Assembly: GCA_000961655.1 (NCBI GenBank)
Contig: LADR01000032.1
Coordinates: forward strand, 17,777-81,776
DNA: 64,000 bases
Reading direction: 5' to 3'
DNA from: Desulfatitalea sp. BRH_c12
GTDB lineage: Bacteria > Desulfobacterota > Desulfobacteria > Desulfobacterales > Desulfosarcinaceae
The notes under the pieces are model-generated. The model saw only the letters and a list, made by a program, of their open reading frames with translations. It did not search any database and was not told the origin of the DNA. Made by a program: the position numbers and the translations under genes. Shown piece by piece: positions 1 through 8,118 of the stretch (within the stretch, counting starts at the first letter, position 1; the number at the start of each line of letters is the position of its first letter).

Positions 1-101
1 TTGCCGCATCGTATGCCCAGGAGGCGCTGTGAACTGGAATTACCCGCGCGGCGGATTCGGGGTTTGTTTTCGTTTTGGTTAGGCACAACAGGAGATCTTT
101 T
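1..101 (+). other. Window edge; possible tail of an upstream gene
   Basis: The frame entering at base 3 reads AASYAQEAL and ends at a TGA at 30-32, which could be the last residues of an upstream gene. It is too short to identify. The rest is leader sequence for etfB, with a ggag ribosome binding site at 91-94. Confidence 0.25.
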
Positions 102-1007
102 ATGAAAATCGCAGTGTGTGTCAAATCAGTTGTCGATGTGAGCTTCCCTTTTGTTTTGGATATGGAAAAACTGTCCGCCTGGGAAGATGATTTGTTTTAT
201 AAGGTGAATCCGGCCGACAAGTGCGCAGCGGAACTGGCATTGACGCTGCGCGCGACATATGGCGGGGAAGTTGTTTATTTGGCCTATGGTCCGCCACGGG
301 TGGAAAAGGCACTGAGGGATTGTCTGGCAATGGGCGGTGATCAGGCCTTCCGGGTTTGGGAAGATCGACCCCAGGCAGGCTCTTTTGCCAGAGCCTATTT
401 GCTGGCCAAGGCTTTAAAAGGCCTGCACCCGGATCTTGTTTTGTGTGGCGCAAGGTCGCTGGACGAAGGCTCCGGAGAAACACCGGTGGCCGTGGCGGAG
501 TATCTTGGTTTTCCGCAGGTCACAGGGATAACAGATCTGTTATCATTAGAACAAAATTGCTCCGTAATTGTAAAGCGCCGACTGGAGCGAGGCAAGCGCG
601 AAGAGATTGAATGCGCACTGCCGGCATTGCTGTCCGTCGAGACCGGTATAAACCAGCCAAGATACGGTTCATTGCCGAATGTCTATAAGGCCAAAAAAGC
701 TCAAATTACCAATCTTACAGGCGCTAATCTGGAAGTTGACCGTTCTCTTCTTAAAGAACTTGCCGCTCTCATGCAACCGGAAAGCAAGTCCTTGCCTCGT
801 CCCCGTCCGAAAAAGACCTTTAACCTGGAAAGCGGACTCAATGCCGCCCAGCGTTTAGAATGGATTATGTCCGGGGGCGGAGGAAAGCAGTCTAAAAGTG
901 ATTTTCTGGAGGGCGAGCCCGAAGAAGTAGCTAAAAAATTGGCCAACATCATACTGGAAAACACTGCTGTCCCAAACAGCTTGAAAGCCGAAGGGCCGGG
1001 GAAGTAA
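102..1007 (+). CDS. etfB: Electron transfer flavoprotein beta subunit
   Basis: EtfB is the small subunit of the FAD/AMP electron carrier that takes electrons from acyl-CoA dehydrogenases. The 301-residue protein starts MKIAVCVKSV, has the NPADKCAAELAL segment near residues 36-47 and the basic LERGKREEIE stretch near 165 followed by PALLSVETGIN, which is the EtfB signature region. I start at the ATG at 102, seven bases after ggag, not at the upstream TTG at 75. The usual partner etfA does not follow: the ATG overlapping the stop codon (taATG at 1006) gives only MAVNL before a stop. EtfA must be outside the window or encoded elsewhere. The partners are probably the acyl-CoA dehydrogenases at 3893 and 5950 (inference). 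Confidence 0.9.
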   Translation: MKIAVCVKSVVDVSFPFVLDMEKLSAWEDDLFYKVNPADKCAAELALTLRATYGGEVVYLAYGPPRVEKALRDCLAMGGDQAFRVWEDRPQAGSFARAYLLAKALKGLHPDLVLCGARSLDEGSGETPVAVAEYLGFPQVTGITDLLSLEQNCSVIVKRRLERGKREEIECALPALLSVETGINQPRYGSLPNVYKAKKAQITNLTGANLEVDRSLLKELAALMQPESKSLPRPRPKKTFNLESGLNAAQRLEWIMSGGGGKQSKSDFLEGEPEEVAKKLANIILENTAVPNSLKAEGPGK

Positions 1008-1063
1008 TGGCCGTCAACTTATAGCCTTACACTTAAGGACTCTACTTTCGGGTTCCATACACC

Positions 1064-1120
1064 GGTGAACCATGCGGGTGGTCTGCACACCATCCATCCA
1101 GACCACCCGCATGGTTCACC
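1064..1120. repeat. Perfect 22-bp inverted repeat (hairpin)
   Basis: The arms 1064-1085 and 1099-1120 are exact reverse complements of 22 bases around a 13-base loop. There is no T-run on either side, so it is not a classical terminator. It ends 38 bases before the start of the next gene. The sequence ggtga...gggtggtctg resembles the outer stem of the larger repeats at 28715 and 41080, so I regard it as a miniature relative of that family. Confidence 0.85.
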
Positions 1121-1158
1121 CCTTCAGTGCGCAATCTAGAAAGTTGCGGCAAGGATTA

Positions 1159-2217
1159 ATGGCAATGAACAGTTATGAAAGATTTATGGAACGTCTGGCA
1201 ACCGTGCCGATTCCTTCTCCACGCACGACGAGTGGGGTAGAGATCGAGATCCTGAAACGGATCATGACACCCACGCAAGCCGAATTCGCTTGCCTGCTTA
1301 CGGCAGAACCGGAGGCATTGAACGCGATTTGCCGACGCACCGGAGTAAGCAGCGACGCACTTGGTGTGGAATTGGAACGGCTGGTTGCACTGGGGGTTGT
1401 TTTTAAAGTCTACGCCGATCCTCCCCTGTATTCTCTGGTCGCCATGGTTCCAGGCATTTGGGAATTTCGAATGAATAAAAACACGCCCGAGGATATTCAC
1501 CTGTGGGAACGATACTACTACGAGAAACAGGGTGCCGAGGTGCTAGGCAACAAGACCCCTTTTCTGCGTGTGGTACCCGTCAAACAGAGCGTTCCTGCAA
1601 ATGTCCAAATTTACACCTACGAAGAAGTGGATGCGATCATTGAAAACGCAGGGGTGATCGCCCTGGCGGATTGTGTCTGCCGGGTCAGTAAAAAAATGAT
1701 CGGTGAAGGCTGTGATGCACCCGTCAAGGACATGTGTATCTTTCTTGATGCCTGGGCAGACTATTATGTGGAAAATAAAATCGGTCGCCCGGCAAGCAAG
1801 GAAGAGGCCAGAGAAACCATCGAAAGATCGCGGGAAGCCGGACTTGTCTGCAATACGATCAATGCTCGGCAGGGATCTTTTGCTATCTGCAATTGCTGCG
1901 GGTGCTGCTGCTTTATTCTCCGTGGGATCAACGAACTGGCAATGCCTGGTTCCATTGCAAAGTCCAATTTTATCGCCGAAATAGCCTCCGAACAATGCAC
2001 GGGATGTGGCACGTGCGTGGAAAGATGCCACGTCAAAGCCCTTGTGCTTGAAGGTGATGCTGCTGAATTGATCGAAGATCGTTGTATTGGGTGTGGGGCT
2101 TGCGATATGGCTTGTCCTTTTGGCGCAATTTCCCTGAAAAGAAGAACCGTTCCGGATAGCATCCCGGCCTATGTCAATGAACTCATGGCGACTATTGCCG
2201 GCGGCCGGAAATCATAA
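1159..2217 (+). CDS. Winged-helix-like protein with two C-terminal 4Fe-4S clusters
   Basis: This 352-residue protein ends in two ferredoxin-type motifs: C280-x2-C-x2-C-x3-C290 and C309-x2-C-x2-C-x3-C319-P. That pattern binds two [4Fe-4S] clusters and suggests electron transfer. The first 100 residues look like a small helical or winged-helix region (LNAICRRTGVSSDALG near 54-69). The middle adds DCVCRV at 171-176 and an unusual C-N-C-C-G-C-C-C run at 244-251, which could hold another metal centre. I chose ATG 1159 after aagga; the longer frame from 1072 runs through the hairpin. Next to etfB it may link the ETF to another electron carrier (inference). No signal peptide or membrane segment is seen. 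Confidence 0.75.
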   Translation: MAMNSYERFMERLATVPIPSPRTTSGVEIEILKRIMTPTQAEFACLLTAEPEALNAICRRTGVSSDALGVELERLVALGVVFKVYADPPLYSLVAMVPGIWEFRMNKNTPEDIHLWERYYYEKQGAEVLGNKTPFLRVVPVKQSVPANVQIYTYEEVDAIIENAGVIALADCVCRVSKKMIGEGCDAPVKDMCIFLDAWADYYVENKIGRPASKEEARETIERSREAGLVCNTINARQGSFAICNCCGCCCFILRGINELAMPGSIAKSNFIAEIASEQCTGCGTCVERCHVKALVLEGDAAELIEDRCIGCGACDMACPFGAISLKRRTVPDSIPAYVNELMATIAGGRKS

Positions 2218-2263
2218 AAGATAGTTAGGCGCGTAGATTGTGGTAAGCGCAGTGAAACGGCGG

Positions 2264-2291
2264 CGCGGCAGGTGCCAGGTCACCTGCCGCG
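2264..2291. terminator. Hairpin between convergent genes
   Basis: An 11-bp perfect stem (cgcggcaggtg paired with cacctgccgcg) with a 6-base loop lies between the Fe-S protein gene and the convergent small zinc protein gene. It lacks a clear T-run, so a role as bidirectional terminator rests on position. Confidence 0.5.
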
Positions 2292-2363
2292 TTAATGGCT
2301 ATAACAGTTGCCTGGCAGAGACCGCATGACCTTTCAGAATGACATAGATAGCATGCATGATCA

Positions 2364-2603
2364 TCAGAACGCCGATTTATGATCGATGATCTGGTTCGGT
2401 TTGCACAAATGGTCAGGTGAATCTGCCACACGACCGCATTCCCCGCAAACAAATCGCATGCCGGCGAGTTTATTAGTGCACATATGCCGTGCAGAGACAT
2501 CATCCTGACCGCAGAAGTTGCATTTAACCTTTTCGCTGCAAGGATTGCAGAGGTGGCCGGGCGTATTTACTGTGGCTCCGCAGGTTTTGCATGAGTAATC
2601 CAT
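2364..2603 (-). CDS. Small protein with three zinc-knuckle modules
   Basis: This 79-residue protein repeats one pattern three times: C5-x2-C8-x8-H17-x-C19, C28-x2-C31-x8-H40-x-C42 and C53-x2-C56-x8-H65-x-C67. The equal internal spacing argues for three C2HC zinc sites made by triplication. A strong aaggag precedes the ATG by six bases, which supports real expression. I know no characterised homologue; such proteins could bind nucleic acid or act as metal-dependent protein adaptors, but that is a guess. The gene lies between the Fe-S gene and the GntR gene and shares orientation with the regulator, 36 bases downstream of it. Confidence 0.7.
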   Translation of the reverse strand: MDYSCKTCGATVNTPGHLCNPCSEKVKCNFCGQDDVSARHMCTNKLAGMRFVCGECGRVADSPDHLCKPNQIIDHKSAF

Positions 2604-2639
2604 CTGAGACTCCTTTTATGTAGTATTTGCCGATTTCCC

Positions 2640-3389
2640 CTAATTTAGAACCATTTCCCTGAAAAATAGATTCGCTGTGCTGATCATCTCCCAGCAGCAG
2701 CTGATCTTGTCTTTTCTATCCTTGATCCCGACGGTATGGTGGAAGACAGGTGTCCCATCAGGAAGCTCAAGCAAGGCTGCAGTTTCATCCGTGCAGATGA
2801 AAGGCAAAAGTGCCTCTTGCATATTCATCGTGGTGGACAATACCCAGCGGGACATGCATAGCAGAATATCGCGAGCGGGGGTTTTATCGCACACACCATT
2901 GGCTGAAAGCCACCCTTCGGGGAAGTAGTAGGTAATGAGTGCCTTGAATTTGAATTTTCCCGGAAATGAGATCCATGAGTCAATTTTAAAGACCGGTTTG
3001 TTTCTGAGTTCCGGTGCGGTGTCGTCACAATACAGGCTGTAGCGGATGCGGTGATTGGGATCGACCCATTGACAGTCGTTTATTCGGATCTCCGCCCGGC
3101 TCATCTCGTCGAAGGTCCTTCTGGAATTAATAACCTTGCCCAGATCGAAAAAATAGAGTTCAAGATCCTTTGGAACCGATGTTCCCCATCCCTGTTTTCT
3201 GACCAGCAGGCCTTCGCTTTCAAGCAAATCAAGACTTTTACGGACACTGGATTGGGACACCCCATATCGCTGCGCAAGTACCCCGATGCTGTCTAATCTC
3301 GCCCCCCTGGGGATTTCGCCCCGTGTAATGTCTTGTTTCAACTTGTGATATAAGCGAAAGAAAAGCGGTATGTTGTGACCTGAAGCCAC
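2640..3389 (-). CDS. GntR-family transcriptional regulator (HutC/UTRA type)
   Basis: The N-terminal 75 residues form a GntR winged helix (IPLFFRLYHKLKQDI, then GVLAQRYGVSQSSVRKSLDLLESEGLLVRK and GWGTSV). The remaining 170 residues resemble a UTRA-type effector domain ending in a region that reads GTPVFHHTVGI. I prefer the GTG at 3389, which follows aggaga at a good distance; the longer frame to 3494 has no ribosome site and lies outside the family's usual length. It is transcribed divergently from the acyl-CoA dehydrogenase at 3893 and probably controls that large operon in response to an acyl-CoA or acid (inference). Palindromes in the 500-bp divergent gap are candidate sites. Confidence 0.85.
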   Translation of the reverse strand: MASGHNIPLFFRLYHKLKQDITRGEIPRGARLDSIGVLAQRYGVSQSSVRKSLDLLESEGLLVRKQGWGTSVPKDLELYFFDLGKVINSRRTFDEMSRAEIRINDCQWVDPNHRIRYSLYCDDTAPELRNKPVFKIDSWISFPGKFKFKALITYYFPEGWLSANGVCDKTPARDILLCMSRWVLSTTMNMQEALLPFICTDETAALLELPDGTPVFHHTVGIKDRKDKISCCWEMISTANLFFREMVLN

Positions 3390-3655
3390 TGTTTTTCTCC
3401 TGAAAATCCAATCCGTTGATTTCGCTATTGCATGCCAGCGTGATGCTTGCGACAGGCCGGATAATGCCGCATGTGTAAAGCACACATATCTCAACGGCTA
3501 TTGCCGGCCGCTGCTGCCGTAACACTTTTTACTTCACCTGAATTTTTTGTCTTTGCGAGTTCTCCCGACTGATAACAGAATTCAAAGTTGAAAGTCAACA
3601 AGGCGCCATGGTCTTCTGTATCGCAGACAATTATTTTTACTCGATGATTTTTTAC

Positions 3656-3681
3656 TTGACATACCGAATATAGTTTGTCAA
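3656..3681. promoter_or_regulatory. Candidate operator/promoter in the divergent gap
   Basis: An imperfect palindrome with arms ttgacatac and gtttgtcaa (8 of 9 positions pair, 8-base centre) includes a TTGACA that could serve as a -35 box for the rightward operon. Its position between the GntR gene and its likely target suggests an operator. The gap 3390-3892 otherwise holds only the palindrome at 3775. Confidence 0.45.
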
Positions 3682-3774
3682 TTTAAAAACCAGTCATACG
3701 TAAAACCAACAGACCGAACAACCGTATCGATCCAAGATTAAGCGACATTTAGAATTAAACGCCAGTTAACGCTC

Positions 3775-3786
3775 GTAAGATCTTAC
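3775..3786. promoter_or_regulatory. Perfect 12-bp palindrome GTAAGATCTTAC
   Basis: This perfect palindrome lies 106 bases upstream of the first acyl-CoA dehydrogenase gene. It could be a second regulator site or transcript-leader element. Nothing but position supports a function. Confidence 0.3.
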
Positions 3787-3892
3787 ATCAAATAATCAGG
3801 GCGCGTTTGCCCGGCCAAGGCACTTGGCACATGAGTCGGTTACTAACGGCGGGTAGATCGCTCCATATCAACGATGCAACCAGAGGCGCTTT

Positions 3893-5023
3893 ATGGACTT
3901 TGAATTCAGTCAGGAACAGTTGATGCTCAAGGATACGGTACGGTCATTTATCCGCAAAGAATACCCGGAAGAGGCGGTACGGTTGATGTGCAGCGAGAGC
4001 AAAAGGCTCTCGGCATTCGAAGCAAAATTGGCGGAGTTGGGTATTTCCGGGATATGTTTACCGGAGCAATACGGGGGCGAGGCACTCGGTCCAATGGAAA
4101 CGGCTGTCGTAATTGAAGCCTTGTCCCGTTTTTCCATTGATTTTGGAATGACCTGCGGGGTCAACCTGACCGCAGGAATGGCCCTTGTGCAATATGGAAC
4201 GGAAGCGCTTAAAAATAGATATCTCCCTGAACTGATCTCCGGACAAGGTTGTGCCTGTTTTGGATATTCCGAACCGTTTACGTTTGGCAGGGGCAAACCC
4301 GCTTGTGTTGGAACAAGTAATAAATCGGCCGTTGAGATTCAAATCGATACCGTCTATTGCGAGAATAAGGACCCCGCGACCGGTATCCTCTTTTTGCCGG
4401 CGGTCATAAATGGCCATTCGACAATTGCGGTTCTCGATTTAGCAGAATTGAAAGACGGGCAGGTGCTGAAGACAGTTGGCAGAAATCTGTTGGGCCAGCA
4501 AATGTATCCTCCTCAAAAAATCCGCTTCAATCCGGAGCAGATCTTTAACTCCCATGCCAAGCTGATCCCTTCGGTGATGAATAATCTGAAGTTCTTCAAC
4601 GTAATGAGCATGATCGGCAACATGAAAACAGTTGTCGACCGGACGATCCAGTATGCCAAGGCGCGTGAGCAGTTTGGCCAGGCAATCGGAAAATTTCAGG
4701 CCATCGGTCACATGATCGTTGACGCCAAAATCGGATCGGACAGCTCCACAGCCTACGCCTACTACCTTGCTTGGCAGTTGGAAAAGTCTCTGAGCGATTC
4801 GTCGGGTCTGACCCGATCGATAAACATGGCCGGTACGTTTGTGTCCCAGTCTTACCTAAATGCCGCAAATACAGCGATACAGGTGATGGGTGGTTACGGA
4901 TACATGAATGAAAGTCATATAGAAAGATATGCAAGGGATGCGCGGATGGCAGGATTTTATTGTGAAGACAGCTATGCACAGAAGATAGCCATCGCCAATG
5001 AACTGGCGTTCGATCATTTTTAA
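3893..5023 (+). CDS. Acyl-CoA dehydrogenase-like flavoprotein, divergent active site
   Basis: The protein (376 residues) has the acyl-CoA dehydrogenase fold: the N-terminal helical domain (FSQEQLMLKDTVRSFIRKEYP), the KAREQFGQAIGKFQAIGHMI helix near 260 and the MGGYGYMNE loop near 330. Two usual markers are missing. The TEP-x-AGSD loop of the FAD/substrate-binding middle domain reads SEPFTFGRGK, and the C-terminal YEGT segment that carries the catalytic glutamate in many members reads YCEDS. The middle domain is also shorter than usual. It may be the non-catalytic or altered partner of the dehydrogenase at 5950; heteromeric pairs of this kind are known in steroid and cyclic-acid catabolism. 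It is the first gene of the rightward operon, with the amidohydrolase 43 bases downstream. Confidence 0.8.
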   Translation: MDFEFSQEQLMLKDTVRSFIRKEYPEEAVRLMCSESKRLSAFEAKLAELGISGICLPEQYGGEALGPMETAVVIEALSRFSIDFGMTCGVNLTAGMALVQYGTEALKNRYLPELISGQGCACFGYSEPFTFGRGKPACVGTSNKSAVEIQIDTVYCENKDPATGILFLPAVINGHSTIAVLDLAELKDGQVLKTVGRNLLGQQMYPPQKIRFNPEQIFNSHAKLIPSVMNNLKFFNVMSMIGNMKTVVDRTIQYAKAREQFGQAIGKFQAIGHMIVDAKIGSDSSTAYAYYLAWQLEKSLSDSSGLTRSINMAGTFVSQSYLNAANTAIQVMGGYGYMNESHIERYARDARMAGFYCEDSYAQKIAIANELAFDHF

Positions 5024-5066
5024 TAGACCAATAGGGCGGCAGGAAGCCCATTTGAGGAGCGACATA

Positions 5067-5912
5067 ATGGTCATGGCAATCGACTACTGGTGCAATCCAT
5101 TTACATCTGAAACGCTGAAACAATTTCTTGATGACGATGAAGTTAGTCATGTTATCGAATGGTGGGGCATGCAGGACCGCTGGAAAGGGAAAAGTGTCGA
5201 CGAATTTGTTTTGATGATGGATCAGATGAATGTGGAAGTCGCCATGGTACCCAATCTGCAGATGCGTTCCTATCAACGTAAGGTCATGATCACAGACTTC
5301 TCGGTGGCAGAAATATCGGCGATGGTAGGTCAGCGGCCGGATCGCTTGAAGGGTCTTTATGGCATCAATCCATATAAGAAAATGGATGGCGTGAAAGAAT
5401 TGGAACATGCGGTCATTGAGCACGGCTTTATCGGTGCTCACTTGCATACTTACGGTTTTGCCAGGCCGATCAGCCACCGCGACTACTGGCCCTATTATGC
5501 CAAATGTGCGGAGCTGGATATTCCGGTAGTGATGCAGGTCGGCCATTCGGCGGAAGCCATGCCAAGCGATCTGGCAAGGCCATCCCTGCTCGATGAGATT
5601 GCCCTTTATTTTCCGGAATTGCGGATTGTCGGCGCACATACCGGCTGGCCGTGGGTCGAAGAACTGATCGCCATGTCCTGGAAACACCGGCACGTCTATA
5701 TCGGGACGAGTATGCATCTGCCTAAATACTGGGATCGATCACTGGTTTCTTTCATGAACACTCGCCGAGGTATCGGAAAAGTCCTTTTCGGCAGTGATTA
5801 TCCCGGACTCCAGTACGATGAAGCCTTGCAGCAGTTGCGTCAGCTGAATCTAAGAGAAGAAGCCGAGGATAGTTTGCTCAGAGGTACCGCAAAAAAAGTT
5901 TTCAAGCTGTAA
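5067..5912 (+). CDS. Amidohydrolase-2 family protein (decarboxylase/hydrolase-like)
   Basis: This 281-residue protein belongs to the family of aminocarboxymuconate-semialdehyde decarboxylase and resorcylate decarboxylase, TIM-barrel metalloenzymes. Seen are VMQVGHSAE near 154-162, VGAHTGWPW near 187-195 and FGSDYPG near 240-246, matching the later His, His and Asp metal ligands. The N-terminal HxH or ExH pair is absent: the segment reads AIDYWCNPF. I start at ATG 5067 after gaggag; the frame upstream overlaps the previous gene. In this operon it may hydrolyse or decarboxylate a ring-derived intermediate (inference). Confidence 0.75.
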   Translation: MVMAIDYWCNPFTSETLKQFLDDDEVSHVIEWWGMQDRWKGKSVDEFVLMMDQMNVEVAMVPNLQMRSYQRKVMITDFSVAEISAMVGQRPDRLKGLYGINPYKKMDGVKELEHAVIEHGFIGAHLHTYGFARPISHRDYWPYYAKCAELDIPVVMQVGHSAEAMPSDLARPSLLDEIALYFPELRIVGAHTGWPWVEELIAMSWKHRHVYIGTSMHLPKYWDRSLVSFMNTRRGIGKVLFGSDYPGLQYDEALQQLRQLNLREEAEDSLLRGTAKKVFKL

Positions 5913-5949
5913 TAAATACGTCCACCCCAATTTATATAAGGAACTCTCG

Positions 5950-7095
5950 ATGGAATTTGGCCTAACCCCTGATCAGAAAAGTTTCGTAGATGAAGTTGAC
6001 GCATTCTGTGCAGCTGAATGCCGCAATATCGATATCAATGATCTGGAAGCGAAAGGGGCGGATCCGGAGGGTATCGAGCAGAAACTGGCTGCCCGTGGTT
6101 GGTACGGGTTGCCGTTTCCGACCGAATACGGCGGCGCCGGGATGGGCTATTTCCATGTCGGCTTGTTGATCGAACGACTGGTCAGGGGGGGGTACCCCTA
6201 TCCGGGAAGATTACAGATCACCACGCTCAACGGGCTTAATGTGCTCAAGAGTGGCACCCACGCGCAGAAAAAAGACCTGCTGACCAAAATCGCCCGTGGC
6301 GAGCGGACCATGTCCATTTCGGTGACCGAGCCCAATGCGGGATCGGACATCGCCTCAATGCAAACCAGGGCCGAGGAGCAAAACGGCGGTTATGTCATCA
6401 ACGGTCAAAAACTTTACAGTTCCGGGGCCGTCGGTGAAAAAAACATCATCATGGTCGCCACCCGGACGGATTTCTCTGTCAAGGCTCACCGAGGGTTAAC
6501 GCTCTTTCTTGTGCCATCTACCAGTAAGGGTCTGCAATTCAATCGCCTGGAGTCAATGGGGCGCAACATCGGTGGATTATACGAAGTCTTCTTCGACGAT
6601 GTCTGGGTGCCCAAGGAAAATATCCTCGGGGAGGTGAACAAGGGATGGACGGCAATGACTGGCGGCTTTAACGCCGAACGGGCGATCGTGTCGGCAGGTT
6701 ATCTGGGCTTTGCCGAAAGAATTTTCAACGATGCCCTGAAAATCGCCGCGAGTCGTTTTGGGCTGGGGACAGCCGCTGAGCAGCGCGGCGCCGTGATGTG
6801 TCGATTAGCAGAGTATGCAACCGAAATTCAGGCGGCCAAACTGCTCATTTACCAGGCTCTCGGGTTGGCCGACCGTCATGAACTCTCAATTGAAGCTGTC
6901 TGCCAGTGCAAAGTGTACACCAGTGAACTGGTAAAGCGACTCGGTGATTTCTGCTGCGAAATTGCCGCCGGACAGGGCTGCCTGATGGACTCCCTAGTGC
7001 AATGGTACTACCGGGAAAGCCGGATTGTTACAGTAGGCGGGGGGTCCTCCCAGATTATGCGCAATGTGGCCGCAGCCCAGCTGGGACTCAAATAG
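5950..7095 (+). CDS. Acyl-CoA dehydrogenase
   Basis: The 381-residue enzyme carries the intact SVTEPNAGSD loop of the middle domain, then INGQKLYSSGA and FDDVWVPKENILGE, all typical of FAD-dependent acyl-CoA dehydrogenases that pass electrons to ETF. Near the C-terminus the usual YEGTSxIxR reads VGGGSSQIMR, so the catalytic glutamate must sit at another position, as in isovaleryl-CoA-type members, or be missing. A clear aaggaa precedes the ATG. It is the better-preserved of the two dehydrogenases in the operon and the likely donor to EtfB at 102. Confidence 0.9.
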   Translation: MEFGLTPDQKSFVDEVDAFCAAECRNIDINDLEAKGADPEGIEQKLAARGWYGLPFPTEYGGAGMGYFHVGLLIERLVRGGYPYPGRLQITTLNGLNVLKSGTHAQKKDLLTKIARGERTMSISVTEPNAGSDIASMQTRAEEQNGGYVINGQKLYSSGAVGEKNIIMVATRTDFSVKAHRGLTLFLVPSTSKGLQFNRLESMGRNIGGLYEVFFDDVWVPKENILGEVNKGWTAMTGGFNAERAIVSAGYLGFAERIFNDALKIAASRFGLGTAAEQRGAVMCRLAEYATEIQAAKLLIYQALGLADRHELSIEAVCQCKVYTSELVKRLGDFCCEIAAGQGCLMDSLVQWYYRESRIVTVGGGSSQIMRNVAAAQLGLK

Positions 7096-7140
7096 GAGCA
7101 CAAAATAGTCTCTGCCAAAAAGTTACTCAGGAGAAACACG

Positions 7141-8118
7141 ATGAAAAAAAGAGAAGCAGATCTGCTGGCCAGCCAATGGAATGCGGAAAAGATGATGACC
7201 GACCCGGATGTTATCGAAAAGGCGGTACTCTACGAGACCGATTATGACAAGAAAGTGGCGCGAATCATCTTCAATATTCCGGAAAAACTCAACGGCATGC
7301 CGGTGGCAGCCCTGGAACGCGTCGGCGATCTGGTCAAAGAGGCCGAGGCGGACAATGGGATCAAGGTCATCGTTTTCAAGGGCAACGGTCCTTGTTTCGG
7401 CACCGGCGCAGGTGCGGACGAACTGGGACACTACATCGGTTACAAATCCGGCAACAGCGCAGCAGAAAAAAAACGGCCTTCCCAGCGCCAGCGCATGCTG
7501 CCGGACCGCAATATTATCTTCGGTGCCTTTGAACGCACGGTCATGGAATGCCTCAAAGCCACCATCTGCCAGGTTCACGGCTACTGCTATGGCGGTCATA
7601 TGCAGTTGGCATTGGCTGCGGATATCGTGATCGCCTCACCGGATGCCTGCTTCACTCATCCGGCGTTCCGTTATCTAGGGCCGTCTCCGCAAGATATGTA
7701 TCTCTATCTTGAAAATTTGGGCATTAAAAAGATGAAAGAGATCATGTTGACCATGCGGCCGCTATCCGCTGACGAGGCCGAAAAATGCGGTTTCGTCAAC
7801 AAGGTCGTGCCAGCCGATGAGCTTGAAAAATGGGTCGCCGATTATGCCCAGGCCATCACCATGATGCCTCTGGACGGCATCATGATGGGGAAGGCCATGA
7901 TGAACATGATCATGGAGGCGCGCGGTAAAGGCATCGGCTCGATGTGCGGCTGGGTGGGGCATGCCTGGAGCACCAATCTGGTTTACCAACCGGATGAATG
8001 GAATTTTCTCAAGGAAAGACGAGACAAGGGGCTGACCCAGGCACTTAAGGAAAGGGATGCAATGGTAGCGCCCTTCTTCAGATTGGGTGGAAGAAAAAGG
8101 AAGGTCGACCATGATTAA
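7141..8118 (+). CDS. Enoyl-CoA hydratase/isomerase (crotonase) family, long form
   Basis: The 325-residue protein has the crotonase core (VIVFKGNGPCFGTGAGADEL; QVHGYCYGGHMQLALAADIVIAS), which forms the oxyanion hole that holds an acyl-CoA thioester. It is about 60 residues longer than ordinary hydratases. The two glutamates of classical hydratases are not seen: the region reads FTHPAFRYLGPSPQDM where hydratases have PEIxxGxxPG. It may therefore catalyse hydrolysis or ring cleavage, as some crotonases in cyclic-acid pathways do, but this is inference. A caggag site precedes the ATG, and the gene ends 8 bases inside the next one. Confidence 0.8.
   Translation: MKKREADLLASQWNAEKMMTDPDVIEKAVLYETDYDKKVARIIFNIPEKLNGMPVAALERVGDLVKEAEADNGIKVIVFKGNGPCFGTGAGADELGHYIGYKSGNSAAEKKRPSQRQRMLPDRNIIFGAFERTVMECLKATICQVHGYCYGGHMQLALAADIVIASPDACFTHPAFRYLGPSPQDMYLYLENLGIKKMKEIMLTMRPLSADEAEKCGFVNKVVPADELEKWVADYAQAITMMPLDGIMMGKAMMNMIMEARGKGIGSMCGWVGHAWSTNLVYQPDEWNFLKERRDKGLTQALKERDAMVAPFFRLGGRKRKVDHD

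Noticed and set aside
1006..1023. Start of etfA overlapping the etfB stop
   Set aside because: The frame ends after MAVNL and the next 130 bases contain a hairpin and no EtfA-like sequence.
4596..5717. Open frame of 373 codons on the minus strand
   Set aside because: Antisense to the dehydrogenase and amidohydrolase genes, whose frames have family motifs and ribosome sites.
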